A DNA stretch of 6,984 nt from Chloroflexota bacterium. GTDB taxonomy: Bacteria; Chloroflexota; Dehalococcoidia; SZUA-161. The notes below the pieces were generated by a model. The model was given only the letters and a program-made list of their open reading frames with translations. It was not told the origin of the DNA and did not search any database. The position numbers and the translations under genes are program-made. The DNA lies in the NCBI GenBank assembly GCA_016865955.1, contig VGNW01000118.1, positions 1-6,984 of the forward strand, given 5' to 3'. Positions 5,933 through 6,984 of the stretch are shown here, piece by piece (within the stretch, counting starts at the first letter, position 1; each line of letters starts with the position of its first letter).

Positions 5933-6984
5933 AATACATGCGTCCTTCCCAGGGTTTCCACAGGTTCAGTTTCTGGGCCATCCGCTTGTAGCAGTCATAG
6001 CCAGCCCAGCCCTGTAATCCCAGGGAGAAATGGCAGGAGCCGGAAGACATCCAGAAGTCCTCTATCCCGGGGATTTGATACTGGGCGAATTCCGGTATAG
6101 GTCTCTGGTCTCCCCACTGGCTGGGAGTGCCCGGTATGAGACCCCAGTTGCCTTCCAAGAAGTTGTCGCTTCTGTGCATGATATCCCAGGGGGTATCGAT
6201 ATTGGTAGCTATGACATTATCCCAGGTCATATTGGGCGCGTACTTCTGCCACTCTTTCAGGAAGTGGTCGGGCGCCTCCTTCTTTATCTGCATCCATTCC
6301 TTCTCGGTCCTCCAACTGGCGGGGAATGCCATCTCCTCGAGGAGGGCGACATGTTTGCCCGGAGGCGCGTAGCTGGGGTCCCATTTGCTGTCTGTGCCCT
6401 CCCAGAGATACAGCCTTTCCGGCCATTGCCCCGGTCTGATATGCTGATTGCGGAAGCGGTATTCCCGGTCCATGTACTCGATATCGGCATCGCCCATGAA
6501 TATCCAGCGGGCTTTATCGCAATCGGGATTCCAGGCCGATGCTTTATATTTGGGAAGCTCATGGAAGGCGATATGCCCCCAGAAGATTTGACCTCTGTCC
6601 ACCCGCAGCTTGGCGATTTTTCTCCGCCACTCGGCGCCTTTAGGCCCCAAATCCACATTGCGGAGATGTCGGGCCAGAGTTTGCTGGATGACTATGGACG
6701 TAATGACCATCTTCTTGGCCTCTATCTCCGTGCCATCGGCGAGCTTGATGCCGCAGGCTCTGCCATTTTTTACCAGTATCTCGTCCACATCGGCACCGAC
6801 GAAGAACTTCCCTCCCTCCTCGCTCAGAGCTCTCTGGAGAGCGTGGGTAACATTATGCGTGCCCCCCACGTATACACCTCCACCCTGACCGAGTATCTGC
6901 ATAGGTACTGTGATCAAATATAGGGTAAGCGGAGCTACATCGTCGGGGTATATGCCTTGGGACCCGAGCATTCTCAAGGAATGT
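5931..6984 (-). CDS. phytoene desaturase-like FAD oxidoreductase, C-terminal part (5' end outside window)
   Basis: The frame is open to the window edge, and about 350 C-terminal residues are present. The N-terminal FAD dinucleotide fold lies outside. An internal TTG or ATG near 6970 is not a believable start. Homology to the next gene is visible by eye: YVGGTHNVTHALQRAL against IGGSHRLSNSLSRVI, an ELADGTEIEAKKMVI-type strand pair, APPGKHVALLEEMAF against APKGRHTASMFEMAP, and WQKYAPNMTWDNV against LRKYAPNLTKDKV. The C-terminus differs: where the family has a Tyr-x-x-Gly-Ala...PGGG block, this protein has FWMSSGSCHFSLGLQGWAGYDC, without the Pro-Gly-Gly. It is also rich in Trp. It is the first visible gene of the operon, and its stop codon overlaps the next ribosome binding site. 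A different substrate or a non-identical subunit role is plausible. Confidence 0.88.
   Translation of the reverse strand, partial: HSLRMLGSQGIYPDDVAPLTLYLITVPMQILGQGGGVYVGGTHNVTHALQRALSEEGGKFFVGADVDEILVKNGRACGIKLADGTEIEAKKMVITSIVIQQTLARHLRNVDLGPKGAEWRRKIAKLRVDRGQIFWGHIAFHELPKYKASAWNPDCDKARWIFMGDADIEYMDREYRFRNQHIRPGQWPERLYLWEGTDSKWDPSYAPPGKHVALLEEMAFPASWRTEKEWMQIKKEAPDHFLKEWQKYAPNMTWDNVIATNIDTPWDIMHRSDNFLEGNWGLIPGTPSQWGDQRPIPEFAQYQIPGIEDFWMSSGSCHFSLGLQGWAGYDCYKRMAQKLNLWKPWEGRMY

Noticed and set aside
6030..6923. 297-codon plus-strand open frame
   Set aside because: It lies wholly antisense to the flavoprotein gene, which shows family motifs; it has no recognisable domain and no ribosome site that I can see.
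4282..6984. carotenoid biosynthesis cluster
   Set aside because: The two desaturase-like proteins belong to a broad flavoprotein group, and no phytoene synthase, prenyl transferase or cyclase is present.

Overview
The window looks like a chromosomal piece of a bacterium of moderate G+C content. Its Shine-Dalgarno sites are strong (AGGAGG, GGAGGT, AAAGGAG), and its genes are packed on one strand with short gaps. The enzyme set (tandem phytoene-desaturase-like flavoproteins, a zinc alcohol dehydrogenase, a two-subunit CoA-transferase and small cysteine-rich conserved proteins) is the kind I associate with uncultured anaerobes. Dehalococcoidia (Chloroflexota) is my best guess, but it rests on general resemblance and not on a marker gene.

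Layout. Positions 1-485 carry one plus-strand gene for a small protein resembling the TIGR04076 family; its true start is unclear. Everything else is on the minus strand and converges on it. In transcription order, from the right edge leftward, the genes are: the C-terminal part of a large FAD oxidoreductase (6984-5931, cut by the window edge); a second, complete, related FAD oxidoreductase (5919-4282); a zinc-dependent alcohol dehydrogenase (4200-3091); an 83-residue protein of unknown function (3067-2816); a 170-residue cysteine-rich protein (2782-2270); then CoA-transferase subunit A (2162-1386) and subunit B (1193-525). The gaps are 11, 81, 23, 33, 107 and 192 bases.

The larger gaps hold repetitive or foldable DNA. 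A GC-rich hairpin precedes the dehydrogenase. An array of ten 7-base units with an inversion point precedes subunit A. Three consecutive perfect tetraloop hairpins plus a fourth imperfect one lie between subunits A and B. No tRNA, rRNA, CRISPR array or insertion sequence is visible, and no convincing terminator was found.

How the genes may work together (inference). The order flavin desaturase/oxidase pair, alcohol dehydrogenase, CoA-transferase suggests oxidation of a hydrophobic or cyclic substrate, with carbon leaving as an acyl-CoA. No aldehyde dehydrogenase, thiolase or hydratase is in the window, so the substrate cannot be named. The most unusual protein-level feature is that both CoA-transferase signature motifs are altered while the catalytic glutamate remains, which points to a divergent subfamily.
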